In this document: piece by piece, positions 55,119-64,000 of the stretch
Layout: each line of letters opens with the position of its first letter
Position numbering within the stretch: position 1 is the stretch's first letter
DNA from: Povalibacter uvarum
Lineage (GTDB): Bacteria > Pseudomonadota > Gammaproteobacteria > Steroidobacterales > Steroidobacteraceae
Direction of reading: 5' to 3'
Length of the DNA stretch: 64,000 nt
Assembly (NCBI RefSeq): GCF_014202975.1
Contig: NZ_JACHHZ010000002.1
Coordinates: 992,001-1,056,000 of the forward strand
The notes under the pieces: model-generated
The model's input: the letters and a program-made list of their open reading frames with translations, nothing else
Told to the model about the DNA's origin: nothing
The model's database searches: none
Program-made: the position numbers and the translations under genes

Positions 55119-57281
55119 ATGTCCGCCGATTACAACAACATCTCCCTTCAATCCGGCTCCCCGGCCCCGCTCGGCGCGACGCTGACCGCCGAGGGCATCA
55201 ACTTCGCGGTGTACTCGAGTGGTGCAGTGAAGATCGAGCTGTGCCTGTTTGATGCGGCGGGCACTCAGGAACTGGCCCGTATTGCACTGCCAGAGCGCAC
55301 AGAGAATGTGTGGCACGGCTTTCTGCCGACGCCGCAAGGAATCGCGGGCGTTGTCTACGGCTATCGCGCTTACGGCCCGTTCGATGTCACATACGGACTG
55401 CGCTACAACGGCGCGAAGCTTCTCGTCGATCCGTATGCGCGTGCTCTCACGGGCAAGTTCGTGTGGGACGACGCGTTGCTCGGCTCGACCCCGTCGGGCG
55501 ATGCGAGCCTTCCGGAAACATTGAGTCCGGTCGACAGTGCGCCGTTCAACGCGAAGGGCCAGGTGGTCGACAGCACATTCGATTGGGGCGATGACCGGCC
55601 GCCCGCAACCCCATGGCGCGATACGGTGATCTACGAGCTGCACGTGAAAGGCTTCACGAAGCTGCACCCTCGCGTTCCGGAGCGCCTGCGAGGCACCTAC
55701 CTGGGTCTCGCGCAGCCGCAGGTCATCGACTATCTCAAGCATCTCGGCATCTCAGCGGTGGAGTTGCTGCCAGTGCAGGCGTTCGTGCCCGAGCGCTTCC
55801 TGGCGAACAAGGGATTGGTGAACTACTGGGGCTACAGCTCGCTCGCATGGTTCGCGCCGGCGAATCAATACGCAGTCTCGGATGCGGTGAGCGAGTTCAA
55901 GACGATGGTGAAGGCACTGCACGCAGCAGGTATCGAGGTGATTCTCGACGTGGTGTTCAATCACACCGTTGAAGGCGGTGAGACGGGTCCGACGCTGAGT
56001 CTGCGCGGTCTCGACAACGCTTCGTACTACAAGCTCGAGAAGACCGATCTTCGTCACTATGTGAACCGGTCAGGGACCGGCAATACGATTGCAATCGCAC
56101 ACCAGGCGATGCGCGCGATGATCATCGACTGCCTGAAGTACTGGGTCGAGGAAATGCATGTCGACGGCTTCCGCTTCGATCTCGCTGCGGTGCTGGGTCG
56201 GGAAAACGGCCGCTTCCGCACGGATGCGACGTTCTTCAAGGAGCTCGCGGCGGAGCCCTCGCTGCGTTACGTGAAGCTGATCGCCGAACCGTGGGATGTT
56301 GGTCCCGACGGCTACCAGCTCGGGCATTTCCCTTCGGCGTGGGCCGAGTGGAACGATCTTTATCGCGACACGATGCGGGGGTTCTGGCGCGCGAACCCGG
56401 GCATCCTGGGCAATTTCGCCGAACGCTTCGCCGGCTCGAGTGACCTTTTCAGGAACACCGGTCGCCGGCCGACGGCGAGCATCAACTACGTTGCCTGTCA
56501 CGATGGCTTCGCGCTGTACGACGTCACCGCATACAACGACAAGCACAACGAAGCCAATCTCGAAGACAACCGCGACGGCCACAATCACAACCTGAGCTGG
56601 AACTGCGGCATCGAAGGACCCACGGAAGACGAACAGGTCGTCGAGCTGCGCGAGCGCCAGATCCGCAACATGCTTGCAACCGTGCTGTTGTCTCAAGGCG
56701 TACCAATGCTGCTGGCAGGCGATGAGTTCGGCCGCACGCAGCGTGGCAACAACAACGCGTACTGCCAGGACAACGAAATCAGCTGGGTCGACTGGAAGCT
56801 CGCGGAGCGTCGAACCTGGCTCACGACATTTGTGCGTCAACTGCTGACGTTGCGCCGGCGGGCTCCGGGGTTGCGGCGCGATACGTTCCTCAAGGGCGCG
56901 CGCCAGGTCGATCGCGAGCACAAAGACGTGAGCTGGCGTCATCCGCTCGGACATGAGCTCAACGCCGCGGATTGGCACGACGTGAATGCACGTGCGCTCG
57001 GAGTGCTGATCGGACAGGCGTTTACCGATCCGCATGGAACACCGAACGGCCACCTGCTGTTTCTGTGCAATGCCGGCGCGCAACCCGTGGACTTCAAGCT
57101 CCCGGCACCCGTCACGGGTGCGGTGTGGCAGATCGTCTTCGATACTGCCCGCTGGCGCGCGAACGACCTCGGCAATCGCATTGCGGCTGGCGAGAACTGC
57201 GTGGTCGCCGCGCACTCGTGTGTGTTGCTCGCGGATGGCGATGCGCCGCTAAGCGTTCGCAGCGGCTTTTCTCTGACTTGA
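55119..57281 (+). CDS. glgX: Glycogen debranching enzyme
   Basis: Hydrolyses alpha-1,6 branches of phosphorylase-limit glycogen (EC 3.2.1.196). 720 residues from ATG 55119; an in-frame start at 55068 lies in the repeat region. N-terminal CBM48 (PAPLGATLTAEGINFAVYSS), GH13 barrel with HVKGFTKLHPRVPERLRGTY, nucleophile Asp354 (GFRFDLAAV), acid/base Glu390 (LIAEPWDVGPDGYQLGHFPS) and third Asp in NYVACHDGFALYD, and C-terminal beta domain. The product chains suit MalQ encoded next. Confidence 0.95.
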   Translation: MSADYNNISLQSGSPAPLGATLTAEGINFAVYSSGAVKIELCLFDAAGTQELARIALPERTENVWHGFLPTPQGIAGVVYGYRAYGPFDVTYGLRYNGAKLLVDPYARALTGKFVWDDALLGSTPSGDASLPETLSPVDSAPFNAKGQVVDSTFDWGDDRPPATPWRDTVIYELHVKGFTKLHPRVPERLRGTYLGLAQPQVIDYLKHLGISAVELLPVQAFVPERFLANKGLVNYWGYSSLAWFAPANQYAVSDAVSEFKTMVKALHAAGIEVILDVVFNHTVEGGETGPTLSLRGLDNASYYKLEKTDLRHYVNRSGTGNTIAIAHQAMRAMIIDCLKYWVEEMHVDGFRFDLAAVLGRENGRFRTDATFFKELAAEPSLRYVKLIAEPWDVGPDGYQLGHFPSAWAEWNDLYRDTMRGFWRANPGILGNFAERFAGSSDLFRNTGRRPTASINYVACHDGFALYDVTAYNDKHNEANLEDNRDGHNHNLSWNCGIEGPTEDEQVVELRERQIRNMLATVLLSQGVPMLLAGDEFGRTQRGNNNAYCQDNEISWVDWKLAERRTWLTTFVRQLLTLRRRAPGLRRDTFLKGARQVDREHKDVSWRHPLGHELNAADWHDVNARALGVLIGQAFTDPHGTPNGHLLFLCNAGAQPVDFKLPAPVTGAVWQIVFDTARWRANDLGNRIAAGENCVVAAHSCVLLADGDAPLSVRSGFSLT

Positions 57282-57290
57282 GACGCACGG

Positions 57291-57396
57291 AGATCAGAGT
57301 TTCACACGGAGATCACGAAGATCACGGAGGCTATGAATCGGAACGAGCATCCGATCATGCGTTTCTTCCTCCGCGCGCTCCGTGAACTGCGTGCGA
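57291..57396. repeat. CACGGAG arrays in the glgX-malQ spacer
   Basis: Left arm TTTCACACGGAGATCACGAA and onward (57300-57331), right arm TCCTCCGCGCGCTCCGTGAA and onward to 57396. The arms are complementary over about 30 positions. The array reaches the first possible start codon of malQ (57398). Confidence 0.8.
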
Positions 57397-57421
57397 AATG
57401 TCTTCATTCCGGTATGACTTC

Positions 57422-59623
57422 ATGAAGAAAGATCCGCTCGATCAGCTCGCCAAGCGCTACGGTATTGCGGCGTCGTACTACGATTTTCGCGGCGATCCCC
57501 ACGATGTTTCGCGCGAGACGCGGATTGCGATCCTGAATGGCCTCGGAGTCGATGCCTGTGATGCGGTTGCAGTCGAGACGGCGATTCATGCCGCGGACAC
57601 ATCGCGATGGATGAAGACGCTGCCGCCCGTCGTCGTCGCTTCCTCCGGCAAGGCGCCTGCTGTGCCGATTGCGGTGGCCGCTGACCTGAATGCGAAGCAG
57701 GTTCAGTGGACGATCACGCTGGAAGACGGGCAGCAGCGCGAAGGCAAAGCCAGTCTCAAGGACCTGAGAGTCGACGAGCGGGGCGCGGTCGACGGGCGCA
57801 AGTTCGTTCGCTACCAGCTGAATCTGCCGGACGATCTGCCGCTCGGCTATCACCGCGTTGCGATCGCAGTCGATACGGGCCCGAGCGGCGATGCGCGATT
57901 GATCATCGCGCCCGAGCGTTGTCATGAACCGCACGTCATCGCCGAAGGCAAGCGGGTTTGGGGAATCGCGGTGCAGCTGTATTCGCTGCGCTCGGCGAGC
58001 AATTGGGGCATCGGCGATTTCCGGGATCTGCGCGAACTGATTTCGCTGTCGGCGCCGCTCGGCTGTTCGTTGATCGGATTGAACCCGCTGCATGCGCTCA
58101 TGCCGGCGGATCCGACGCAGATCAGTCCGTACAGTCCGTCGAGCCGTCAGTTCCTCAACGTGCTCTACATCAGCGTCAGCGATGTTCCGGAGTATGCGGA
58201 TTGTGCTCCGGTGCGTGAGCGCGTCGAATCCGCGGCGTTCCAGCGCGAACTAGCAAAGCTGCGCGAGCCGAAGAACGTCGACTACCCCGGCGTCGCGCGC
58301 CTGAAGTTCGAAGTGCTGCGTGAGCTTTATGCTCACTTTCGCACCGTTCACCTGCAGGCGCAGACCGAGAGGGCTAACGCCTTCCGCAGCTACATCGAAG
58401 CGCGAGGCGAACCGCTCCAGTTGCATGCGATCTACGATGCGCTCGATGCGCATTTCCGGCTGCAGGGGCCGCAGTACTGGGGCTGGCCGAGCTGGTCGGA
58501 GGAGTATCGCGATCCGCTATCGACGGCAGTCAATCGTTTCGCCCGCGAATGTCAGGAGGAAGTCGAGTACTACCTTTGGCTGCAGTGGCTCGCCGAAGAA
58601 CAGTTGCTCGGCGCGCAGCAACTGGCTCGCGCCAGCGGTATGTCGATCGGCTTGTACGGTGATGTTGCTGTCGGCGCAAATCCCGGCGGCTCGGAGACGT
58701 GGGCGAATCGGCATCTGTATCTGCAGACCGCGTCTGTCGGTGCGCCGCCTGATGCGCTCGCATTGAAGGGTCAGGATTGGGGCATTCCTCCGCAGAATCC
58801 CGTCGAGCTGCGCGCGCAGGAATACCAGCCGTTCATCGTCATGGTTCGCAACAACATGCGCTGCGTCGCCGCGTTGCGATTCGATCATGTGATGACGCTT
58901 TTCCGTTTATGGTGGGTGCCGCGTGGTATGACATCAGCGGAAGGCACCTACGTGCACTATCCGCTCAGCGATCTGATTTCGATTCTCGCGCTCGAAAGTG
59001 CGCGGCGTCACTGCGCGGTGATCGGCGAGGACCTGGGTACCGTTCCCGATGAAGTTCGCGTGGCGATGGAGCACTACGAACTGAATCACTACAAAGTGCT
59101 GCTGTTCGAGACGCAGGCCGATGGATCTTTCAAGGCACCGTCTCAGTACGTGAAGAGTTCGCTCGCGACTGTGACGACTCACGACCTCCCGACATTGCGT
59201 GGCTGGTGGGAAAGCGAGGACATCGCGCTGCGCAGCAGCCTGAATCTCTATCCCAGCGTTGCGGTTCGCGACTCCGTACAGGAAGCCCGCGATCGGGAAT
59301 TGCCCGCGATGATGAGTGCACTCGTGAAGGAAGGCTTGTGGCACTGGCAGCCATCCGACGGGCTGCCCGACTATTCGCCCGCGCTGGCCCGCGCGATTCA
59401 GGCTTACCTCGGCCTGTCGCAAGCGAATTTCGCCATGCTGCAGATCGAAGATCTGGTCGGCATGACTGATCCCGTGAATGTCCCCGGCACGTACAACGAA
59501 CACGCGAACTGGCAGCGTAAAGTCTCTCTGGATACGCGGAGCATCTTCGACCGCGCTGATGTGCGGGACATGCTGGAGGCGATGAATCGGGCGCGGAGAG
59601 GGGAGAATCCGAACGCAGGGTGA
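57422..59623 (+). CDS. malQ: 4-alpha-glucanotransferase (amylomaltase, GH77)
   Basis: Transfers maltodextrin segments (EC 2.4.1.25). About 733 residues, the longer MalQ type with an N-terminal region (about 1-180) before the GH77 barrel. Motifs: AVQLYSLRSASNWGIGDFRD, NPLHALMPADPTQISPYSPS, VAALRFDHVMTLFRLWWVPRG with the nucleophile Asp, VIGEDLGTVPDEVR with the acid/base Glu, and VTTHDLPTLRGWW with the third Asp. Start is ambiguous: ATG 57398 abuts the repeat, ATG 57422 gives MKKDPLDQLAKRYG; I prefer 57422. Last gene of the glg cluster. Confidence 0.94.
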   Translation: MKKDPLDQLAKRYGIAASYYDFRGDPHDVSRETRIAILNGLGVDACDAVAVETAIHAADTSRWMKTLPPVVVASSGKAPAVPIAVAADLNAKQVQWTITLEDGQQREGKASLKDLRVDERGAVDGRKFVRYQLNLPDDLPLGYHRVAIAVDTGPSGDARLIIAPERCHEPHVIAEGKRVWGIAVQLYSLRSASNWGIGDFRDLRELISLSAPLGCSLIGLNPLHALMPADPTQISPYSPSSRQFLNVLYISVSDVPEYADCAPVRERVESAAFQRELAKLREPKNVDYPGVARLKFEVLRELYAHFRTVHLQAQTERANAFRSYIEARGEPLQLHAIYDALDAHFRLQGPQYWGWPSWSEEYRDPLSTAVNRFARECQEEVEYYLWLQWLAEEQLLGAQQLARASGMSIGLYGDVAVGANPGGSETWANRHLYLQTASVGAPPDALALKGQDWGIPPQNPVELRAQEYQPFIVMVRNNMRCVAALRFDHVMTLFRLWWVPRGMTSAEGTYVHYPLSDLISILALESARRHCAVIGEDLGTVPDEVRVAMEHYELNHYKVLLFETQADGSFKAPSQYVKSSLATVTTHDLPTLRGWWESEDIALRSSLNLYPSVAVRDSVQEARDRELPAMMSALVKEGLWHWQPSDGLPDYSPALARAIQAYLGLSQANFAMLQIEDLVGMTDPVNVPGTYNEHANWQRKVSLDTRSIFDRADVRDMLEAMNRARRGENPNAG

Positions 59624-59704
59624 AGTGACATGGCGCGGGCCCATGCGCTTTCGCGCTCATGAACTGAAAACATGACACGACCTTGCACAATCTTGCGTTA
59701 ACGT

Positions 59705-59760
59705 CGTCACCCGTCACCCGTCACCCGTCACCCGTCACCCGTCACCCGTCACCCGTCACC
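59705..59760. repeat. Perfect CGTCACC heptamer array, eight copies
   Basis: CGTCACC x 8 without a mismatch over 56 bases. It ends six bases before the ATG of the glyoxalase-like gene. It occupies the place of its ribosome site and probably part of its promoter. Confidence 0.92.
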
Positions 59761-59766
59761 ATTCCC

Positions 59767-60153
59767 ATGCACAAAAGCCGTCTCGCCGGATTCATCATCG
59801 ACTGCAACACAGCCGACCTCGAGGAAGCGTCGCGCTTCTGGAGCGCCGCTCTCGGTTATCCATTGCGCGAGCGATCGGAAGAGAGCGCACCAGAGCAGTA
59901 TCGTGAGCTCATGACGGGTCCGGAGGGCCTGCACATCGAAGTGCAGCGGGTCGGCCATCCGAGCCGGGTGCATCTCGATATCGAAACAGACGACATCGAA
60001 GCGGAGGTGCAGCGTCTCGAAGCGCTCGGTGCCAGGCGCGTGGAGCGGGGCGTTCGCTGGTGGATCATGGAGGCGCCCACAGGCCAGCGCTTCTGTGTCG
60101 TTCGTCCGCAAAAGCAGGAAGCATTCGCACGCGAAGCGAATAGCTGGACGTAA
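59767..60153 (+). CDS. Glyoxalase-fold (VOC superfamily) protein
   Basis: A 128-residue protein with the VOC fold: LAGFIIDCNTADLEEASRFW, SAALGYPLRE, HIEVQRVGHPSRVHLDIETD, VQRLEALGARRVERGVRWWI and MEAPTGQRFCVVRPQ. The pattern fits glyoxalase/dioxygenase-like proteins, with H in VHLDIE and E in HIEVQ as candidate metal ligands. Start at ATG 59767. The same frame is open upstream through the heptamer array to 59683, so longer forms are possible. No clear ribosome binding site, only repeat DNA. Confidence 0.83.
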   Translation: MHKSRLAGFIIDCNTADLEEASRFWSAALGYPLRERSEESAPEQYRELMTGPEGLHIEVQRVGHPSRVHLDIETDDIEAEVQRLEALGARRVERGVRWWIMEAPTGQRFCVVRPQKQEAFAREANSWT

Positions 60154-60548
60154 CGTAACGCGATTTCGCCGACGGATGTGGCAACGCAACAATCGGCGTT
60201 GCCTGTTCAACCCTGATGCGCGTCGCTGACTTCCTGGTCGGGAGCAGCATGAATCGCGTCACATCCGCGCAGCGATTCCCTCCCTGAGATGCGGGTGAAA
60301 ATGCGCTCACAAGCGTGATCGCCTGCGCAGATTCACGCGAAACCCGGCGTCACAGTGAAGTGCGTCACTGACCGTCCACGACGCCTCTTCGAATACTCGC
60401 CGCCACTTCGTGACGCCGCATCGCGGCGCGCGGGACAACCGCGTCGGTCTTGATCTCTGGGAGGGGGCAAGCCGGCGACTACGGTCATGAAAAACAATAA
60501 CCCGCAGTCCGATCGGACGCGCGCCGCGGGTCAGTGAGTGAGTACAGC
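60154..60548. other. Leader region of the TonB-dependent receptor gene
   Basis: 395 bases with no gene seen. GGCAACGC..GCGTTGCC (60180-60203) is a perfect 8-bp hairpin soon after the glyoxalase-like gene and may end its transcript, although no T-tract follows. The rest probably holds the promoter of the receptor. Confidence 0.5.
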
Positions 60549-63269
60549 ATGATTCTGAAGTCCACCATCCGCGCCATTCTCGGCGCGTCGTCTCTTGCGG
60601 TTGCATTTCCAGCATTGGCCCAGGAAGCAGAGGAAACCGTCGGTATCGAGGAAATCATCGTCACGGCGCAGAAGCGCGAAGAGTCTGTGCAGAGCGTGCC
60701 GATCGCAGTCACGGCATTGACGGCCGACGCACTGACGACACAACGCATCAATCTCGCGGAAGACCTGCCGCGCGTCGTGCCGAACCTCTACTACGCCCGC
60801 GCAGGTATCGGGTTCAATGAAACCAACTTCCAGCTCCGCGGTATCGGCTACCAGCTCGTAAGCACGTCCGGTGACGGCGGTGTTGGCGTGCACGTGAACA
60901 ACGCGCCGCTCGGTGTGAACCGAATGGGTCAGTCCGAGATGTACGACATGGAACGTGTCGAAGTGCTGCGCGGTCCGCAGGGCACGCTCTACGGCCGCAA
61001 TGCCACCGGTGGCGTCATCAACCTGATCACGGCCAAGCCGAGCGTTTCCGCGCTGAGCGGGCAGGGCACCCTGGAGCTCGGCAGCTACGAACAGAAGCGG
61101 CTGAGTGGCTATCTCAATATCCCGATGGGTGACGCCGTCGCGCTGCGCCTCGCGGGCTTCGGCCTTCAGCGCAATGGCTACACCACCAATCTCATCAACG
61201 ATGAGGATGTCGATGGACGACAGATGGTGTCTGGCCGCGGCACGCTCGCGATCAATCCTGATGGCCGCTTTCGCGCGATGCTCATGTGGGAACACTCGCT
61301 GGAAGACGACGATCGCATGGGGACCAGCAAGTCGCTGTGCATCAAGGATCCAGGTCCCACGAGCGTCGGTGGCGTGACGATCAACAGCGCGCAGGCCCGG
61401 CAATTCCTGAATCAGGGCTGCTTGCCCGGTTCGATCTACAGCGATGCTGCATACGGTTCGGTGAACTACGTTTCGACGCTCTCGGGCCAGCTCGGCAGCC
61501 TCGCCGGCCTGGTCACCGGTGATGCGTATGCGGGCGTCGTGCAGTCGCGCGATCTGCGCGAAGTCGCCGTTACCACCGACCCGAGCTACGAGTCGAGCAA
61601 TGATCTGTACGAGCTCAACCTCGAGTTCGACATCACGGAGAGCCTGACGCTGACGGCGCTCAGTGCGCGCCTGGAAGACAAGGTTGATACGCGCTACTCC
61701 GATGCGAGCTATGTCGCGAGCACGACCTTCAATCCAGGGCCCGTGACGCCCGGCGGCTACTTCGACGATCCGCAGAGCGGCAACCTGAACACGCCGAACG
61801 TAGTGATGATCACGGACCAATGGGCGGAGCAGTTCAGTCAGGAATTGCGCCTGCAGTCGCGCTTCGAAGGCTCGGTGAACTTCAATATCGGCGGCCTGTA
61901 CATGAAGCTCGAGCGATTGAACGATCTGTACATCGTGCCGAACACGCAGAACGCCTACGTACAGCTTGCGAATCTCGCGAACCTGTCGACGTGCATGCCG
62001 ACGGATTGCTACTACGACGGCGGGAGCACGCCGGATGGCACAGGGCACAACTACTACCTCAGCCGCAATCCCTATGAGCTGACGGCCAGCGCGATATTCG
62101 GTGAGGTGTACTGGGACGTGACGGACAGCTTCACGCTCACGACCGGACTGCGCTACACGGACGACAAGAAGCAGATCCGCAATCATCCGATCACGATGCT
62201 CACGCCGGGACGGGGCTGGCCGGAGACCGGGCCGCTGTCGATCATCGACCAGGAAGCGCAGTGGAAGGAGGTCACTGGCCGAGTGAATGCTGCGTGGCGG
62301 CCGACCGAGCAAAACCTGCTGTATGTCTCCTACTCGAAGGGCTACAAGGGCGGCGGCATCAATCCACCCGATGCTTCGAACAGCAATCTCTCGACGGCGT
62401 ACGAGCCTGAGTTCGTGAACGCGTACGAAATCGGATCGAAGAACGAGTTGTTCGATGGCCGCGTGCAGGCGAACGCTACGGCGTTCTACTACGACTACGA
62501 GGGCTACCAGATCTCCAACCGCCGCGGCCTCTCGGTCAGCACCGAGAACGTCGATGCCGGCATCAGCGGCCTCGAGCTCGAAGGCGTGTGGCAGGTCACG
62601 CAGGGACTGCGCATGAACGCGACGATCGGCTTGCTCAACACCGAGCTGAAGGAAGGCGCTTCGATCGACCAGTTCGATCGCACACAGGGCGATCCGAACC
62701 TGACGCTCGTCAAGTCCACGTCGACTGCGTGTGTCGTGCCGACGGCAGCCATGGCACAGTTCGTTACGCTGCTCAACAACGGCACGCCCTTCATCCCGGT
62801 CACGGGTGGCGGTACGCGCGCTGCCACGGCACAGGACATCCTCGGGATCTGCGGCGGTTCGTTCGCAGCGATGGGCCTCACGCCGTCGGGCGGCGTCGCC
62901 GTTGATCTCAAAGGCAATGCGCTTCCGCAGGCGCCGGACGTCACAGCGTCGGTGGGCGGCGAGTACGAATGGCATTTCGCGAACGGCTGGAGCACCCGCC
63001 TGCGCGCCGACTACTACTTGCAGAGCGATTCATTCACACGCGTCCTCAACACCGAGAGTGACAAGCTCGAAGGTTGGGACAACGCCAGTGCGTCGCTGGC
63101 CATTTTCAATGACCGGCTCGGCTGGAATATCCAGGTGTATGGCAAGAACCTGATGGATGACGACGTCATCACCGGGTTCGATCCGGCGCCGGACGGCCTC
63201 GGTATGGTGCGCAGCGTGAGCGTGCTCGATCCGCGGCTGCTGGGGGTCTCGATCACGAAGTCGTTCTGA
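60549..63269 (+). CDS. TonB-dependent outer-membrane receptor
   Basis: A 906-residue receptor. Signal peptide ends AFPALAQ; TonB box region EEIIVTAQKREESVQSVPIA; plug domain (about 50-165) with LRGIGYQL and the hallmark MERVEVLRGPQGTLYGRNAT, GGVINLIT; 22-strand barrel ending SITKSF with terminal Phe. This CirA/BtuB-like subclass (IIVTAQKREE type) is typical of TonB receptors for sterol, aromatic or saccharide substrates in Alphaproteobacteria, Xanthomonadales and related groups. Start at ATG 60549. It is followed after about 200 bases by a PQQ dehydrogenase gene on the same strand, which hints at a shared substrate route. Confidence 0.94.
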   Translation: MILKSTIRAILGASSLAVAFPALAQEAEETVGIEEIIVTAQKREESVQSVPIAVTALTADALTTQRINLAEDLPRVVPNLYYARAGIGFNETNFQLRGIGYQLVSTSGDGGVGVHVNNAPLGVNRMGQSEMYDMERVEVLRGPQGTLYGRNATGGVINLITAKPSVSALSGQGTLELGSYEQKRLSGYLNIPMGDAVALRLAGFGLQRNGYTTNLINDEDVDGRQMVSGRGTLAINPDGRFRAMLMWEHSLEDDDRMGTSKSLCIKDPGPTSVGGVTINSAQARQFLNQGCLPGSIYSDAAYGSVNYVSTLSGQLGSLAGLVTGDAYAGVVQSRDLREVAVTTDPSYESSNDLYELNLEFDITESLTLTALSARLEDKVDTRYSDASYVASTTFNPGPVTPGGYFDDPQSGNLNTPNVVMITDQWAEQFSQELRLQSRFEGSVNFNIGGLYMKLERLNDLYIVPNTQNAYVQLANLANLSTCMPTDCYYDGGSTPDGTGHNYYLSRNPYELTASAIFGEVYWDVTDSFTLTTGLRYTDDKKQIRNHPITMLTPGRGWPETGPLSIIDQEAQWKEVTGRVNAAWRPTEQNLLYVSYSKGYKGGGINPPDASNSNLSTAYEPEFVNAYEIGSKNELFDGRVQANATAFYYDYEGYQISNRRGLSVSTENVDAGISGLELEGVWQVTQGLRMNATIGLLNTELKEGASIDQFDRTQGDPNLTLVKSTSTACVVPTAAMAQFVTLLNNGTPFIPVTGGGTRAATAQDILGICGGSFAAMGLTPSGGVAVDLKGNALPQAPDVTASVGGEYEWHFANGWSTRLRADYYLQSDSFTRVLNTESDKLEGWDNASASLAIFNDRLGWNIQVYGKNLMDDDVITGFDPAPDGLGMVRSVSVLDPRLLGVSITKSF

Positions 63270-63287
63270 TCGCTCGAGTATCGGGGT

Positions 63288-63311
63288 ACGGCCGCATGAA
63301 AGTGCGGCCGT
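63288..63311 (+). terminator. Hairpin after the TonB receptor gene
   Basis: ACGGCCGCA-tgaaag-TGCGGCCGT, a perfect 9-bp stem 18 bases after the stop codon. No T-run follows (GCCTTCCCCC), so termination would be weak or factor-dependent. Confidence 0.5.
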
Positions 63312-63474
63312 GCCTTCCCCCGCCTGCAAAGAATTCTGATTTCAGTTGAACTTTGGATGCCGAACCGTAACCCTGCCCGCGGACCGGTCCGCTTCCATGA
63401 GCAGCGGCATGGAGGACCGAGGGGGAACCGCCCGGACGGGCGGTCGCACAACGACGTCAGGATTTCGGCACTTC

Positions 63475-64000
63475 ATGCTCAATCATTCTCCGGTCGCGGC
63501 AGCGGCCATCGCTCTCATTCTCTCCGTGAGCGCCTCGGCAGCGCCTGTCGACGCCAACCGCATCGTCAAGGCCGGGGCCAATAACAGCGAATGGGTGACA
63601 CACGGTCGCACCTACGACGAGCAGCGCTATAGCCCGCTCGCCAGAGTCACGCAGGACAACGTGGGCAAGCTCGGGCTGGCCTGGTACTTCGATCTCGATA
63701 CCAGTCGCGGCCAGGAAGCGACGCCGCTGCTGGTCGATGGCACTCTCTATTTCACCTCGGCCTGGAGCAAGGCGTTCGCGGTCGACGCACGCACAGGCAA
63801 GGAGAAGTGGCGTTTCGATCCGCAGATCGCCGGCGACAAGGCGATCGACGCCTGCTGCGACGTGGTCAATCGCGGTGTTGCTGCCTGGGGCGACAAAGTC
63901 TTCCTCGGCACGCTCGACGGTCGATTGATCGCACTCGACATGGCGACGGGCAAGCCCGTGTGGTCGGTGCAGACGACTGATCCGACCAAGCGCTACACGA
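63475..64000 (+). CDS. PQQ-dependent alcohol dehydrogenase (quinoprotein), 3' partial
   Basis: ATG 63475 opens a frame that runs off the window. Signal peptide LIALILSVSASA-type (ends SVSASA), mature start APVDANRIVKAGANNSEWVT. The beginning of an eight-bladed PQQ propeller is clear: HGRTYDEQRYSPLARVTQDN, LGLAWYFDLDTSRGQEATPL, ALDMATGKPVWSVQTTDPT. The adjacent cysteines in AIDACCDVVNRG form the rare vicinal disulfide that contacts PQQ in methanol/ethanol dehydrogenases. Whether a haem c domain follows cannot be seen. Periplasmic oxidation of alcohols is expected. Confidence 0.9.
   Translation, partial: MLNHSPVAAAAIALILSVSASAAPVDANRIVKAGANNSEWVTHGRTYDEQRYSPLARVTQDNVGKLGLAWYFDLDTSRGQEATPLLVDGTLYFTSAWSKAFAVDARTGKEKWRFDPQIAGDKAIDACCDVVNRGVAAWGDKVFLGTLDGRLIALDMATGKPVWSVQTTDPTKRYT

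Noticed and set aside
63357-63584. 75-codon plus-strand frame before the quinoprotein gene
   Set aside because: It overlaps the signal peptide region of the PQQ dehydrogenase in another frame and shows no protein features.

Overview
The window is high-GC DNA (about 60-65% by eye) from a Gram-negative bacterium. It encodes two outer-membrane porins, a TonB-dependent receptor, several lipoproteins, Rnk, a YbaL/KefB-type antiporter, a PBP1C/alpha-2-macroglobulin pair and abundant REP-like palindromes. This suggests a gammaproteobacterium near the Xanthomonadales/Steroidobacterales. That placement is inference; there is no rRNA or other marker gene here, and I saw no tRNA or CRISPR array.

Layout. 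1-3.3 kb: the 3' part of a chemoreceptor, a 3-methyladenine glycosylase, an unknown membrane-anchored protein and a flavodoxin-like protein. 3.7-7.3 kb: a tandem duplication of [porin + small PstS-like periplasmic protein], with almost identical 3' ends in the two small genes. 7.5-18.5 kb: M28 peptidase lipoprotein, GST-like protein, amidohydrolase, gamma-glutamyltransferase-like protein, PAS-PAS-GGDEF-EAL protein and a GH3 glucosidase. 18.7-22.7 kb: a two-gene operon of small uncharacterised proteins, an ECF sigma/zinc anti-sigma pair, and a bufferin-type RiPP locus (six-cysteine precursor, MNIO/DUF692 enzyme, divergent DoxX) that lacks the usual BufC partner. 22.7-30.2 kb: glpK, riboflavin synthase, HAD phosphatase, YbaL antiporter, a second chemoreceptor and rnk. 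30.7-40.9 kb: hybrid histidine kinase, SUMF1-like lipoprotein, molybdopterin protein, GH43 enzyme, OmpA-like barrel, a second member of the small HxxH/YHET family, an NTF2-like lipoprotein, a pseudogene and an S41 peptidase-like protein. 41-49.6 kb: pbpC and a 1965-residue alpha-2-macroglobulin. 50.5-59.6 kb: the glycogen/maltodextrin cluster glgP-glgB-glgX-malQ. 59.8-64 kb: glyoxalase-fold protein, TonB-dependent receptor and the start of a PQQ alcohol dehydrogenase.

How the genes work together. GlgP, GlgB, GlgX and MalQ form a glycogen branching, debranching and recycling set without glgA or glgC nearby. Alpha-2-macroglobulin plus PBP1C is a known partnership in periplasmic protease trapping and wall repair. 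The bufferin locus is expected to make a post-translationally modified, copper-binding peptide, possibly under the neighbouring ECF sigma factor.

The most unusual feature is the repeat landscape. One palindrome family (REP-like, GTCATTCCCGCG..) has about ten copies, one of them inside and in frame with pbpC. A second family has GTCCGGCT..AGCCGGAC hairpins. A third class consists of degenerate 7-9 bp tandem arrays of several unrelated unit sequences, often folded into long imperfect hairpins. These arrays fill the spacers of the glycogen cluster, a different unit in each, and supply the stop codons and C-terminal residues of several genes.
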